Shown: positions 1-14,600, counted from the stretch's first letter. The stretch: DNA of 60,000 nt from Nematostella vectensis (GCF_932526225.1 NC_064034.1:20799747-20859746), one strand, 5' to 3'. Made by a program: numbers and translations. Notes: generated by a model not told the origin, from the letters alone.

Positions 1-110
1 ACCCTGAGTACACATGTTCCTATCTTGTCTACTATATACCCAGGCTGAGTACACATGTTCCTGTCTTGTATACTATATACCCACCCTGAGTACACAAGTT
101 TCTGTCTTGT
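1..110. repeat. about 50-bp tandem repeat at left edge
   Basis: About two and a half imperfect copies of a unit starting gagtacacatgttcctgtct and running through tatatacccaccct. The array abuts, and may run into, the 3' boundary of the VWDE-like exon ending near 85. It continues off the left edge. Confidence 0.7.
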
Positions 111-3100
111 TGCATTTGAGGCAGAGTGAGTCGTACGAGACGAATCTCATATGTCGATCACTTGTATCAATCTTGTTGTTGGAGATCTTGATGTAAAGGC
201 CACCAGCAGGCGTGCCCGGGTTATTGTAGTCTTTCAGTTTAGTAGGAGGGTCTGGAAGATCGCATTTTACACCAAATATGTCAATCAACTCTCCTGGTAA
301 TTTGCGTGTCTCGGCGCTCGGGACCCAGTTATCTCCGAAAACCTGACAAAGTAAAAATGAAACGAAAGGAAACTTGTTGCATTGCTAAAGTACAATTATC
401 TATGTAGGTCTCTGTAAGTACTGTCACTGGAGAATGGGACCCGGGTCAGTGCCTCCAGCCGTACTTTTACTTCACCCAATACAGATTCATGAATGAGTTG
501 TGTTTGGGTAGACAGCGCCTGCGGCTTAACGTGCCAATCAGAGAAGACGAGGATCTCTTAATCCCGCCACCAGCTTGTGAAGCGAGAACCGTGTCACTGA
601 GCGTGTCGCTGTCACTGAGTTAACGTGGTTCTTGCCAAAGCAAAGCAACCATGGTTACCGGAGTATGGCCTCAGCGAATACCACATACAACAAAACCTTC
701 CAGCACGAGGTTAGTACATTGTACGACTTTATTAGCAAATACCTTGAATTCGGTTGAATGACATGTTAGATTCTCAGAACTGATAAATCCGTCCCCAAAG
801 ATATCTGTTTTCTTGCAAGGTCTCCTTCTTATGTCGCACAGACCGCCATCGAATATCCTATAACAGACGTGAGAAGTGAAATACACCAATGACGGTAAGC
901 ATATTTTCTTGATATTTTTCGTATTTTTGTTGCGGCGAAAAATCCCGAATAGCACGAAAACCTGTTTCTTGTAACAAACTTTCGCTTAATATGAATACAG
1001 CTTTTACAAAAATGCATAGGAACTAATAGCTGTTATACGAACCCTAGCAGTTCAGGTACCGAGTTCTCAGACAAGGAGCAGTCGGCGCCGGTGAATCCTT
1101 CCTCACAGGTGCATGTTCTGTTGGTGCAGTTGCCGTTACCGCTGCAGTCGTTCGGGCACAGGTTCTCTCCTATCTCTGCTGGCGGCTGCAGTTGACCACT
1201 GGAGTCTTTTGTAAACAGAGACAAATTCTTCAAGGCCAGATCTTCACACTCATCTTTCATTGAAGCAAATGCCGATCCCGCGAAAGCCTTGTCACCAGTA
1301 ATCTATCGAACATCGCATTATGCGATTAAGACATAAATATGAAACCAAATGGGACTAGCTTTCATCCGGACGTTTGTAATTGGTAAACATTTTCCCGAGC
1401 ACTGATCAAGGTTTCTACAAGCTCATCCAAGGGCACCCAACGACGAAAATTTCACAAGCGGCCTAAAATGAGTTTAGATACCGTTTTTATTCGTTTGCAG
1501 TCATTTTTATGGAGCTTTGCTAGATATTTTTTATCTGTTCTGATTTGCTAGGCGAAATTACAGCCATCAGAAAAATCTAGTTACTCATCCCGAGGCATCC
1601 GAAACTCCTAGCGATTCTAAGATCCTTAAGCGAAATTTCTAGGTAATGTCCCTTGTATACTCGCTCCCGAAAATACTAGGGTTCCTTTTTTTAAAGCATG
1701 TCGGACGTAAAGATCTCCCGAAAATCATAGGAGATATATACAAAAACTTCACATATTTAAAAAATCAAAAATCTTTGATCAATGGGACTTTTTGACACTT
1801 AACTATACACTTATAGTTAATGCTTTTTCAAATGTCATATCTGTTGATGCTGATCGTTCGGGTTCACTGTATCGCTGACAGGGTGTGGTGTGTGACTGTG
1901 GGCTAAAACTGCGGAGTGGGTGGCTAATTTTTTTGCTCGAATTTTTTTTCCTGGACGGTTTGGTTGCACGTTTTTTTTACAAGGATGTGATTGCCAGCCT
2001 TGCTTTTTTTTTGCCCGATATCTTTTGGGGGAATTAGCCCCCCCTCCCCCCCATCAACTATCAAATTGTCCGTACTAACGAGACCATGACCCTTTTTTTA
2101 GAGAGCTATCGTTATCTGACTGAGGTCCTTTGGGATGTTTCGCTCAGAAATGGGACCATGAAACGATTCTTTTCGTTCTTGAAAACCGGATTGGAAAAAC
2201 GTCAGTTTCAGACGCGGTACGCCTTACTGGATTATGCAGGACCTGGCGCAGTTCCTGGTCATCAATATAATATGACCTACAACTACGTAGCCGAGTTTAA
2301 CAATGTCGTGCACGCAGCATAACTGAGATAAGAACAATGCTTGCCTGTTTTGAATAACAAAAGTTTTCATCATCAGAACGAGCCGAAGCAGCGATTCATG
2401 CTGCGTGCGCGACATTGTGAAACTCCCGATTTAGAAATGCGTATTAAGAAACAGACAAATAAACTACGTCCGTTTTCCAAAAAAAAGGGTCTGGCTTGTC
2501 TCGGTTTGTCCACGATAAGATCACCTGCAAAAATCAAACTTGTTTGTTATGTCTGATAAATTAAATAGAAGAAAAATAATTACAACTGTGTCCGACCACA
2601 CGCGATCTTATAACGCCGAATCTAGTTTTAGGGGCGGCGGAAGGGGAGGAGCAGACACACACGCACACACACGCACTTTTCTCAGCGAATGTTTTTTTTT
2701 ATGTGAACATTTTTCTAAACCAAAAACTCTGCTTCTGCTCGCGACGATTAACAAAATTCGAAAACGACAAACTAGACATTTTAGTCTCCGAAAAGTATAG
2801 GTGATGGTGGTAACAAAAGCAACTCCGATCACATAGGTGATCCAGCTCTCTTCCTGAGAAACATCTAGAAATCTAGATCTAGAAATACAAATTCCGTAAA
2901 AAATACACATTTCTAGGCCGACCCCGAAATCCGTAGGTTACCTTGCTTCCGAACAGATATTTGACCGAAAATGGTCGTTGGGTGCCCTTGCTCATCAACT
3001 TAAAGAAAGAAAGGTCAAGATATGTACACCAATACTATTTTTTGGCTGATTGTCAGCTTTTTGGCGTGGTTGCGAAAGGACTTTTTGCGTCTCGCGCCAC

Positions 3101-6100
3101 TATTCTGATGTAAATAGATTTGTAAGGTTTCACCTTTTCAGTCTGCCCTGAAGAAGTCTTATTAAAGACGAAAATTTAGTCGAATTCCAGTTTTTGGTGT
3201 ATTGCATTCATTCTTCTGGTTCACGAACACGACTATTTGGGCTTTTTGTATCTATTCGAAAGGACAGTATACATTTTGTCTTGACAGTGTTTAGAGATTT
3301 GAACGGAAAATTCAGTTTGAGACGCAAGTAACCCACAGCATTTTTTCCACAACCATTATAAGACCTTGTGCTTTCAAAATAGCTCTACTTTTCTCTACAG
3401 AGTTATTTCTTTTCGGCTATCTTTTATTTCAATTACCTGTAAATCAATGATGCAGTTTTGGACGATTTTAGGCAAATCTGTCCCAGGCACTTGGCTACAC
3501 AGTTTACCGGCGACTGAGTCCTCAATGATACTTTTGCAATACAGCGTGGCGTTCTCTGGAGACATGGAAATCCTTTCAATGCTCCTCCTACTTCGCATTC
3601 GTCTATAGGCGTGTTCCAGATCATGCTGGTCCGCGAAAAAGCTCCTCTCTTCGTGCTCAATGATGTCATCGCTGTATGCCGAATCTTCGATGGATCGTCT
3701 TTTTCGGTTCATTCCTTTTGTAATGTCTTCACCTTGTTGCCCAAAACCAAGGAAATGATTTGCGGTTTTCTTGCAATCAGCGGGTTTGAATGCGTCATTC
3801 TCTTTGTTACAGAAACAAGACATTCCTGAGTCTTGTTCTGGAGTTTGAGGAGGAAGCACCTCGAAGAAGCTTTTATCAGGTGTTATTCTGAAAGAAAAGG
3901 AATCTATTACATGTAATGGTTAATGAGAATAGGCATATAAAGCACCACTATTTTATGTTAGTATAAATCCACTCACATACTATCATGAATCTCGCAATTT
4001 GAGGCATAGATAAAAAGAAAAAGAAAAAGCGCCGACAAAAGCGGTTATTTATTACTGAGGATTATTAAAACCGTCATTTATTTGAAGGTAGTATGGATTT
4101 ATACTAAAACAATTAGACTACTCGTTCTCGCTTTCTATGAGTCTATTGACATTGAGTCTATTGACTGATAGAAAACTCGAACTCGTAGTTTAATTTTTAA
4201 ATATAATTTTAGAGTAAGACAGTACTTACCTCCAGCTAGTACCAAAGGAATCGTCACTAGTGTGAGAGTTGCCGTCACCTCCTATGTCAAAGTCATCATT
4301 CCAGTTTCCGTTGAAGTTACCGCACAATCCTTCTGTGTTTCCTTTATCTCCTTGGGGGGCGAAAAGGTAGACGTTCAAGCCCCACGAGTATCGCTCTACT
4401 GTAACACGTCTTCCTGATGGTAAATCAACCTGTTAAAAAGGGGTAGCAGTTTGTAACACTCAGTTATTCTCAGTAATTGTTTTTCTTTTGCATGCTCTTA
4501 CTCACATTGTATTGCATTGTACCACCCGGATTGCTGCGATAGACGTGTGTTCCTCGCGCAAGATTTCCCGTACTGCGAATATGCGCCCTCATCACAGTTG
4601 GCTGAAAGTACTTGAGTTGCATGTTACAAGCAGTGAGAACGATCACATCTTTGCCTTCACGGATGGCTACACCACAGTTACACGAGACCGCCCAGCATCT
4701 CCACAAGCGAGTGTGAATCTACAACGCACACATCTTTAGAACGTACTCTTACCGTTCATATGTGGGTCAGGTAGAAGCTATCAGAAGATTTCATCACATT
4801 GGATTGATGCACCACAGACGAAGAACGAGAATACAATTAGTTTATTTAGCCAATTCTGTTAGGCCTTAAGCCCCGTGCAAACTGCACCAGCATTGCTAGT
4901 GAGACGCTGGCTAGACATTGGCCCAGCAATGTTGGCGCAGTTTGAACACCGTGTTGAAAGGTGCTGCTAAGTGTTGGCTAAATTTTGATTGAGTTCAAAC
5001 TTTTGGCCAATACTTTGCAGCATCTCCTTTGTCTCGTGGTCATTCGAGCATATCACAGTTTTGCTGGCGCAGTTTGCACACGGACCCAGCAATGCTGGGC
5101 TCATTTGCTCATTTGTTTTCATTGAAAAAAATAGCTCGCGTCCGAATAATGCTGTCATTTAAAAAAGGATCAACGTTACCGCATCTATAATCAAAGAAAA
5201 CATCGCAAATTTTTGGTCGTAAAAACGATATATGACTGAAATGTATCATGCAGAACACAATCCCATGTGCTACTTTTTAATTATCAGATGAAATTCATTG
5301 TTTTTTATCGTCCCCTTATCACTCGTAGTCGTAAAAATGACGACCGCTACAACATAAGGGGACAAACAGACTCGAATTCAACCGAAATCCAGCGGAATCT
5401 TGAGTTGCCTTTTGTAAACACAAGTAAAATTTTGGAGTATTGGGTTGCCATTGGTCCAGTCATGCATCTAACGCCAGTCACGCGTGAACTTATTTCCAAC
5501 ATGCTGGCCATGTGTTGGGGCACACAGTTAAATCGACAAATTAGTCTTCACAAGCCTGACTTTTTTAAGAGTACCCACCTCAAAATTGTCTTTCTTGTTG
5601 CTGTACAACATGTAGTCCCCTGGTTGGTAATAGTCGTAATACCTGATGTAGCAAAGATAGAAATCTGTGAGAAATCTGGGATATAGGAGTAGTACGCCCT
5701 GTGAGACATTTGTTATAATTATCCATTTCGTTTGGACAAGTGTTAATAGCTTCAACTCACCTTTTGTCGAATGTCAGATAATGTGGGTCCCCCGTTGCTT
5801 GGCAAGTGGCGGTTGCCGTATTATCAACAGTTACCTGAATTGATAGTATTGGTCAAAAAATTTTCCATTCGCTCAATGATTCATCTACGAATGTTAGAAA
5901 CAAATTGCAACCGGAAACTGAAATGCATTAAGCTTTTCGGTCTAATAAGCCATCACCATATCGTGCGGACAAGATAAAAAAAATACTCAAAATAAGGCAC
6001 TTCTAGGTCAAACGCCGAGTCTTTTGGCAAGACGCTAAGCTGGTTAATTTGAATCTAAAAAAAACGGGCACCATTTACACATTCAAGCAGTTCAACATTT

Positions 6101-9100
6101 CAACAGTTTTTACTAGTGGGCGAGGCTCCTACACATTTAACAGACGATATTTATAAACCGAAATAGCGTATAGTTGTTGTCATAGCTCTTGCATAAGTTT
6201 GAGGATTGAGAATTACATATCTAATAACTTCTTTTTGGATCTGGATTTACAATTTTTCAAGTGCTGCCAAGTAAGGAAATGGCATAAGTTAGAATTTTCG
6301 TGTGTTTTCGGGACTTGGCCCTCAAGTCCACTTTCCAGTACATTTCATTACGCCAATTGAAATTAGTTAATGGCCTTACCCTCACGGAAGGCAGTCTATA
6401 GTATCCCCAAAATGGATGGGTGTCATCTATTCCGAAGTGGTAATCTAGCACCTTTCTACCGTCGTTCTGGTTGTCACAGACTCCCTTTATTTTTAGTGTT
6501 CGTCCCTGTTCAACATCAGTTGGGTATAGCTTAAGAAGGCATGTGTCCAAGGCAGCGTCCCTGGCTTGGTCTTTAAATTTGTTGGGTACGTATATACCGA
6601 CAGGCACGTGGTCTAGGACAGAGTGCTTGTCTGGTACTATCGGTACTGTTGGGCGGAACGTCACGGTCACAAAGGTATCTGCGTCGCACTCTTTGACGTG
6701 TGCATGAGTTGGTGAGACCTGAAAAGGATTGGGTAACTCATCCCAGGCACGCCTTAATGTCACATGTATGCGTGCGTGCGTGTGTGTATGTATGTATATA
6801 ATGCGTAAGTTTAGGGGTTCATAGAAGAATGCGAAACACCCCCGTCCCCCTTGACATTCAAAATGTGAACCAAATCTTACTGACGTATCTTCAAATGTTA
6901 CCATAAAGAGCCCCCTCCACGCATTTATTGTGCATAAGTTTTAAGTGCCTCCACTCCCTCCCCCCCCCCCCACATCATTTAGGGAGGTTGTGTTACATAC
7001 CCCCGCCCTACCCCTCATGGTGTAGTTACTTTTCGCACCTCTATTCCAACGAAAAATGAGGCGCTTTGTCTCCACAACGTCGTCCATTTGTTTTGAGGGT
7101 GTGTCGTATACCTCATCCGCAATCGACAATGGAGCTGTAGATCACAAAAGATGTGTTTAAGACTGAGATTCTTGACAACTTGTTTTCTGATTGGTTCTTC
7201 ATACTCACTCTGTTTCCTGCGAAATATTGCCGGTGCTGAAGTCGACTAGCCCTGTCAGGACACCCCTCCCCCTCGCAAACCGTATCGTTGACCCTGCTCA
7301 CTCCGTTCACAAACCACTCGACGTGGAACGAGACGTTTTTCCAAGAAGGAAAGTCAAACTTGCACTGCATCGTGACCTGAGGCTCATTGTCATCCAGGTA
7401 TGTCACGTTTGGCGTGGGGACCAGTGCATATGGGAAATCCTTAATCACTGCATCTAAAGAAATAAGGTACGGACCAGTAGAAAAGTTATAAGGGGAGGGG
7501 GAGGGGCAAAAGTAAAAAAATTCGCGCAAGAAAAATATAGAAAAAAAATTGTGCAGACCGATCTTAACGTAGCATTACACGGGATAACATGCAACACGAA
7601 CTTTTCACGATACATTGTATCGTATCCATTCTGCTAATGTTACACGGATTAACTTTCCAGATCTTCGTCATTCTGTGTTGCATGTTTTTGAAGCGGGTTC
7701 GAAAACACGCAACACGAAAGTGGTTGCGTGAAAGCTGTGTTACACGGTCATAAATTTTCCACGATACAATGTATCGTATCACCACCTTTACCCCAAAAAG
7801 CTTTGTGAAACGCAGTAATCCTGAAGGTCTGAAAATTCGAAAAGACAAATATTTGTTCAAAATATTTCTAATGATTACATACCTATGCAATTAGGGACTA
7901 TTCCCACTTGGCCTTTGGGACAGGGCTCTTTATCACCTGGAAAAGTGAATTATGTATTAACATCGTGGTCTCTTGGTATTGAGATGGCTTTCGCTTGCTT
8001 TTGAGTGCTTCACCCTGGCTCTTATTACATCGTTTCTCTGCAAGTATCGTTTCTTTGGACTTTGGCTAGTGAACTCAATGAGTCAAGAGAGTCAAGCTCA
8101 ACGAGTCAAGGCAACCAGTTCATGACATCCATTTAGTTGACGATAAGAAAACACAAACAAGGCAAACAAAAGACTATATTTCAGCAAACTGGCGAAAAGA
8201 GCTGCTTGTGTCCTAAGAATGCATTGTTTAGTTTTAATGTAAAGTGCATTAGACCTGTTTTAGAGTTTTTTGCAAAGGGTTTTCCACAGCCTTCCCGCTT
8301 ATCTAAGCGATGCCTTAAATCTAAGCCCTCTTAAAGGGGAGGGGGGGCAAATTTATATCTGCAAGAAACTCTTTGATAAGATCATGTTCGACAGCAGCCT
8401 TTAATTACATTAACTTTTGCCTTATTAAAAGTAAATTCAAAAAGACCTAGGCAATCATATAAGGCTCGAACAAATCGTTTTTAACATAGCTTTGTCCCAC
8501 AATGGCACATATTTCTAAGTAAATTAGTTGTGTATAATTTTTATGCAATTCAGTTTGGCTGCTTTGTAAACAAATCAGTTAACTATCTATCTTCAACTAT
8601 ATAACAGATGTTTTGTGCTTCACTAAAAGTTTTCGGCGCTTCTACTCCGATGAAGGGCTAACGCTCGAAAGTCAGCGCATCAACTACTCTGTTTCACAAA
8701 AGGTTTACAACATCCTTTTTCAATCCTACGTTGGTTGTGTGGTTGTGTGAACTTAAGCAAACACGTTTCTGAACGACAAACGGCAACCGGAAGTTTTACA
8801 TTTACCGTCTTTTCAATGTTTTTGCTCCATTCCTATGAAAGAAGACGTTTTTTTTCTACCATGCAGTCTTACATATGAAACCTTTTAGATTTGCAGTAGC
8901 ATCAAATACAAAGATTATCTACTTCCGGGTGCCGTCCGTCGTCCAGAAACGTGATTGTTTAAGTTCCCCGAGGGATGCGCAGACCACCTAGCTTTTCTAC
9001 AGCTTGTCTGTAGTCTTCCTAGTTATATAGCAATATCCTGGAAAGCCCTTACTGTATACTTCCTTACCCGCACAATATGCCATTGCACAGCCGTACGGTG

Positions 9101-9536
9101 GTCGAAGATAGTACACATAGTAGTGCCCCTGGGCGTCCGCGCACTTCTTTACCGACATCGGCATCGTTCTTATGCAGCCATTTTGAATGTTGTTGAAGTT
9201 GGTGCAAGCCGTCGCATTCTGGACATCACCAACAGCTTGGGGAAGCGGTCCTCTCATCCATATAGGCGCCACGGTCCCACACATATACGGCTCGGGCTTT
9301 GTCCGTGGAATCATCCCTCCAACATCACTTGTGAAACGGTACCAACCGCTAGCAAGTTTATAGTCGCAAAGAGCCGCACCCTGCCGATTGAACTTGTATT
9401 TGGTGCTGCGATAAGGGTTGTCTATTGGTGTGTAGCTTTGACAAGGATCTGCTGCCCTTGCGAAGCTGCAAAGAATTTCCAAAACTAGCAAAATGGTAAA
9501 GGACTTTTTAAGCACCACATTATCAGACGACGCCAT
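1..9536 (-). CDS. VWDE: VWDE-like secreted protein (D8C, vWD, EGF modules), multi-exon, 3' end outside window
   Basis: Spliced minus-strand gene resembling von Willebrand factor D and EGF domain-containing protein. Exons read from GT/AG junctions with compatible phases: 9536-9068, 7936-7883, 7453-7209, 6718-6380, 5834-5761, 5642-5579, 4718-4506, 4429-4230, 3887-3437, 1302-1043, about 857-685, 342-85. The N-terminus has a lysine pair, a hydrophobic stretch ([16 protein letters not shown]) and then a Cys-rich uromodulin-type D8C domain (begins [15 protein letters not shown]). A vWD domain runs over the 5.8-4.2 kb exons ([39 protein letters not shown]). The 3437-3887 exon carries two furin-like sites (RKRRSIE, RSRRSIE). 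The 1043-1302 exon has an EGF module ([11 protein letters not shown]...[12 protein letters not shown]). The product is expected to be extracellular. The exons below about 1 kb are the least certain. Start is the ATG at 9536 because a signal peptide follows directly. Confidence 0.8.
1303..3436. other. large VWDE intron, no gene seen
   Basis: About 2.1 kb between two VWDE-like exons. It holds T-rich and C-rich tracts (around 1930-2055) and a CA-rich run near 2657. Short open frames here have no recognisable domains and no compatible splice sites. Confidence 0.5.
4868..5092. mobile_element. small inverted-repeat element (MITE-like) in VWDE intron
   Basis: The left arm contains cccgtgcaaactgcaccagc and the right arm carries the near reverse complement (gctggcgcagtttgcacac). 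Further copies of the cagtttg and gcaatgctgg motifs lie between. There is no coding capacity. It is probably a non-autonomous DNA transposon remnant; I could not define a target-site duplication. Confidence 0.45.
7575..7785. repeat. inverted repeat with cacgatacattgtatcgta motif, MITE-like
   Basis: The palindromic motif cacgatacattgtatcgtat near 7607-7626 recurs as cacgatacaatgtatcgtat near 7758-7777, with related acacgg and caacacgaa words on both sides. It lies in an intron of the VWDE-like gene and has no coding content. Confidence 0.4.
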
Positions 9537-11632
9537 GGCTTGAACTGCTTACGTCTTCCTGTTTACCCGATACTGTCTGACTGCTGACCCCCAGCTATTT
9601 TGCATTCCAGCTTCATAACACTAATCATGTTTAACCTCGACATCACGTTCTTAGTCCCTGAATAAGCTGTGTATCAGCAGAAAATCTCAGCTCTTGCTGT
9701 TTAACTTGCAGTTTTGGCTCGGTGCCCCCGTTTTGCCAAGACCCGTCGCGAAGCAGTCAAGGTCTTTAAAGTAAAAAAAAATGTAAATTCTAACTGAATT
9801 AGCTTCCGTTTTCAACAGCAATTTGTTATAGTTATAACTCATAACTGTTGTATCGCAATTCAACTGTTGTGTTGCATTCGGAATAGGAACAAGTTAAAAG
9901 TCGCATAAAATGTGATGCTTGAGAATTTTACATATTCTCTTTACATATTCTCTACATACTCTTTAATTACTGGATTCTGGATCTTGATTCGACTTCCTTT
10001 TTTAGTCTGCTAATATTGTTTCCGAAACATTTTCGAACAGTAAGCAGCAAAAAAAAAAAAAAAAGACAGCAAGTACAAAGATAAGCGAAATCTTAAAATT
10101 CGAAGTTTTAATGTCACGTTTTTGACTAAATTTAAACCCGATATTTTTGTTTTCGAAGGCAGAGAAAAATAGATCTTTACGATTTTTTCTAAAATACCCA
10201 TACGGTAAAACAAGCATGTGATGCCCTAATTCCTGGTATTTTATTTTCTTAGGGGTCGAAATGGCCTAGTAGACGTGGCCCCCCTAATCACGTGGTAATT
10301 AGTCAAATTCATGAAATTGTCATATTTTATTTAATTTCCAATCCTTATGTTACTAACTGGGTACATTATTACACATGGGGTACAACTTGACGTGTTTCGG
10401 CATGAGCTCCATTTTAAAATGACAATACTGGGTCGAGCCAGCCTCCCACCCTGCTAGCTTTCTTCCTTTTTGTTTCTATCAGTTCACTTATCAGTTCACG
10501 TAAATAATCAAATAACTCCCCCTATCTAAAGAACGCCCCCCTCTATTTAACGCCCCCTACCCTTCCAGCTTAAAAACAAATGACATGAATTTCGTTAATA
10601 TAAATAAGATGTCATTAATCCAAGTTTTGCTCCTACTGGGTGAGGCTTCTACTTAGTGAGACTTTCTGCCAAGAAACGCTTGCCATGCAGGCTATTATGA
10701 TTAAACGTGGTCCTGACTGAGACTACAACCCCACTGCACTTGGGTTTGTTATATTGTTATAGTTTGTAAAGAACGCCCCTTTCTAATAAACGCCTCCTAT
10801 CTATTGAACGCCCCCCTCGAACCATCGAAATTTAATAAATGCCCCGGGCGTATATTAGATCATTTACGGTATCCGTGTCGCGTCTCTGTTCTTGCGTGCG
10901 GACACAAACAAACAAGAACGCGAAAGAAGATGACGTGAAAGAGATTTTTTCTTTTGTTTGTAGATTGCGTTCTAATATCCTGTCGATTCATGTTTTCTTC
11001 GTAAATATGACTTTACGACAAAACAAATCTCAAGCTTAGCTTGAGATCATACATGAAGCTACATACCTTCGTATCACATTTCATGGCTTTCAATGCCATA
11101 CAAACGTGTTGGTCGATGTTGGAAAAACTTTGATTGCATTTGCTTAGGACGTGCGAACTTGCATGAATTTCCCGCCGAACAGAAAAGTGGAGGAAATATT
11201 TTGGGCGCAGTTTTTTTTATAGCGTAGCATTTAAAACTTTATATAGAATAAAATAAAGATACTTTATAATGAAACTTGATATATTGAAAGCACAGAGGTA
11301 TAGATTTTTTTCAGATCAGATAGTGGCTCTATGTTTCACGGGTAACCACTAGTATTCAACCTTGACGCAGAGGTCCGGCACACCAGCAAAAAGAGGCTGG
11401 TCGGGAGAAAAACTGGTGAATTACGGCTTTATAATAACATTGGTGTATTTGTTAAAAAGAGCATTTTATTATGAAAAGCAATTATTACTGGCACTTTCGG
11501 ATCGCGCCCAAACCTTCGTGAGACCGGCGCTTGTGCTAATTCCCTCTCACACGTTTGTACTTACGGGCTACCTGTGTGATACTCCCCACGTGTTCTTGGC
11601 CAGCGGTTGACTTTTGAAGGCCTTTTCTCTCC
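9537..11632. promoter_or_regulatory. divergent intergenic region between VWDE-like gene and QARS1
   Basis: About 2.1 kb separate two genes transcribed in opposite directions, so both promoters should lie here. I see no convincing TATA element. Between about 10,515 and 10,860 there are diverged copies of a word like aaagaacgcccccctc, perhaps an old repeat element, and a run of about 16 A lies near 10,050. No gene was recognised. Confidence 0.4.
10515..10860. repeat. dispersed aacgcccccctc words, probable degraded repeat element
   Basis: Variants of gaacgcccccctctatttaa occur near 10,530-10,560 and again near 10,765-10,840. They flank a stretch without coding features. They are probably arms of a degraded non-autonomous element; family unknown. 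Confidence 0.3.
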
Positions 11633-14600
11633 ATGTTGGTTACGTTTCGTAGAACTTTACAATTATCTGCCAAAACTCCCTATATTTTAGGAATTCGAAC
11701 AATTTGCACCTCCACCACCATGGCAGATAGGCTATCGCTGTTCCAGAGCATTGGTCTGAGTCAACAAAAAGCCAAGGAGACCATGAAAAACGAAGCCCTT
11801 TCTCAGAAACTTGAGAAAATTGTTACACAGGTAACTTACCTCAATCTAGTTTGTATTGAACTGGAGTTCTATAGCGACTCACAACCATATCATATGACCA
11901 AAATAAATAATTATGTTTTATTTTTTATGTTGATTTGAGATCCATGTTTTATTTGTCGTTATTTTGGTCGTAAATTCTTTGGCATGTTTTTGATCATAAG
12001 TTGAATCTTGTTGCATCCACCACCCCCATCCTTCTATAAAAAAAAGAAGCATTACGATACTTGAAAAATCTGATCAAAGGATAAACAAAATGAAACTTGG
12101 AATTATTGGGAATATACAGTAAAATTCAGTGTTGGAAATAACACCTGTATGGCTTTTTCATATTTTTTATTTTAACATGCTGCTTGATATTTTGATTCTA
12201 TTTTCTAACCTATTCTATAAGACAGGTCTTTCCTTTCTTAAAGACTGTCAGTGTGCTTGTTTGCTGTAGACCATATCACCACCAAAAGTCATTATTTGTC
12301 AGGCATAGTAGGAGGGCATCTGCCCCCCCCCCCCCCCTTACCAGTCAAAAAAATGTGTCCTTACATTTTTTGGATCTAGAGTTTAAATAGATTATTTCAT
12401 GCTATGATTGACAGGATGCATGAACTATCTTTTTAATCAATTAATTATCAATTTAATCAGTGTTCTTAGAACTATCTTTTTAATAAATGAATAAATGATT
12501 GATTTATTATTTCATGCTACTGTATGGTTGACAAGGTGAATGAATTATTCATACTTCTTGGAACTATCTTTTCAATCTCCACTCAGGCTCACAGTAAAGG
12601 TGAAAGCGACAAACAGAGTGGGACTCTACTGTACGTTCTAGCAAGCAGTAGCTTGAAGGAGGAGTCTCGGGTGTCGTTACTGGTGGATTACATCTGCAGC
12701 AAGAAGGTCTCCTCGAGTGCACAACTGACAGGTAATTGTGTTTGTGTCATTAGAATTATTTCTTCTGGTAGAAGGTAGTACGTGTTTGAGTTATTAGAAT
12801 GACTTCTTCTGTTTGAAGGTAATATATGTTTGAGTTATTCGAATGACTTCTTCTGTTAGAAAGGAAATATGTGTTTGAGTTATTAGAATGACTTCTTCTG
12901 GTAGAAGGTAATACGAATGGTAATTTGAATAACACCAAAAAATTTTCCAATATTTTTGGATGAATTGCATATCACAGCTAAAATATTTCCTTTGTTCTCT
13001 GTCATTTATTAAACTTTAGGACAGTCATATTATTTGGCTGTCAAACCTTTGTTAACCTACCTAATGCATGATGGGGTTTTCTTGCACAGTATTTACCCCT
13101 TGTATCCCCTGACCTAGCACCCACTTCCCTATCAACCATTCCCCTGCACCCATTCCCTATCCTCACCCCCCCCCCCCCCCCACCTACACCCAAGAGGACG
13201 CCCACGCACCTCTTCAGGTGCCCCGTTCCCTGACCCCTGCACCCCCTGGACCGCACCCCCTCCTCACTTAATTGTTATTGTCCAATTCTAGCTGCGTTCG
13301 AATATCTCACCAAGACCAGTCCTGTGGGACCCATCGATGCATGCAAGTTTGAGCAGCATTGCGGAATTGGTGTTGAAATCACCCCAGAACAGATAGAGGA
13401 GTGTGTGAGTCATATACACCATGTCTACTGGTTTGTTTGTTTTGTCTGCTTGTTCTCACCATAAATTTTTCTCAACCATTTTGATGACAGATTGAACAAA
13501 TTATTAATGAACATAAAGACGAGCTGCTCGAAAAGCGTTACAACTTCAACACAGGGCTGATAATCGGTAATTATTAATCATGCATAGGCTGTTGCAGATC
13601 GATCTAGCAGACTTTAGTCTTGTGTATGTATACAGTGCTCAGTGCTAAATTGTCATTATATGGTATAACTCTTTAGGGAAAGCTAGAGACAGACTTAAGT
13701 GGGCTGATGGGAAAGCAATGAAAGCTGAAATGGACATGCAGGTGAGACTAAGATGACAAACTTCTTAAGCGATGATCAAACTGAGACAAGAGTTGGTGAG
13801 AGTTCCACTCTTTATAGCCCTTACAGGGTTCAGATCAAATGGTCTTTGAGAGTTGTTGAGAGTGGTCAAAGAACCAGCGCATCCTACTCTTGTGTACTGA
13901 CCAAAATACTCTCCCCAACTCTCATTCATGCGATAAAACAGGGACAATTCTCACGTGTAATTTGAACATGTTCAAAGTGAATAAAAGTATATGAGAGTGC
14001 ACTGCCAAATAGTCATGAGAGCTGGAGCTCTTATTAACTCTGAAATATCTCACATGAATTATCATTCATTAGATAGTTTTTTTGTTGAAAAGAAAAACCA
14101 AGAGTATGTTAAAGGAGTGATTGTATCTTAGTGGAAGAGAGTTAATTTTGCATATTGAATGTTGGAATGTTTGATACTATGATACTGTTCTTTTTTCTTG
14201 GGGAAGCTTCACAAAATTCTACAGTTTAAATGACACTTAGGATATTTCATTGTGGTAAAATAAAATCTTTGTTTTTATACTTTTAGATTCTTGACTTGCT
14301 TGGTCCCAAAACCGAGGCAGACATGCAGAAGCCAAAAGACAAGGTTAAAGTCAACTTCAACTTGGTGGGAGGGACTCAGCTATTAACCTTACACAGGGCC
14401 CAACAGGGAAAAATACCTCCCAAAACAAAAACCAAGGATTGAAAAATAAATTACAATAACCCTCTATTTGACAATTCTACAAAAATACCATACTTATTCA
14501 GTATTTACAAGAACCAAAACTCTCTTCTAATGTAATGGGTAAGATGTATACCCCAAATACTGTTCATCCCCCAAGAAAAAGAGGATGAACTTTTCAAGCC

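Noticed and set aside
2540-2910. Open frames in the large VWDE intron
   Set aside because: Low-complexity and CA-rich sequence, no domains, both strands open by chance.
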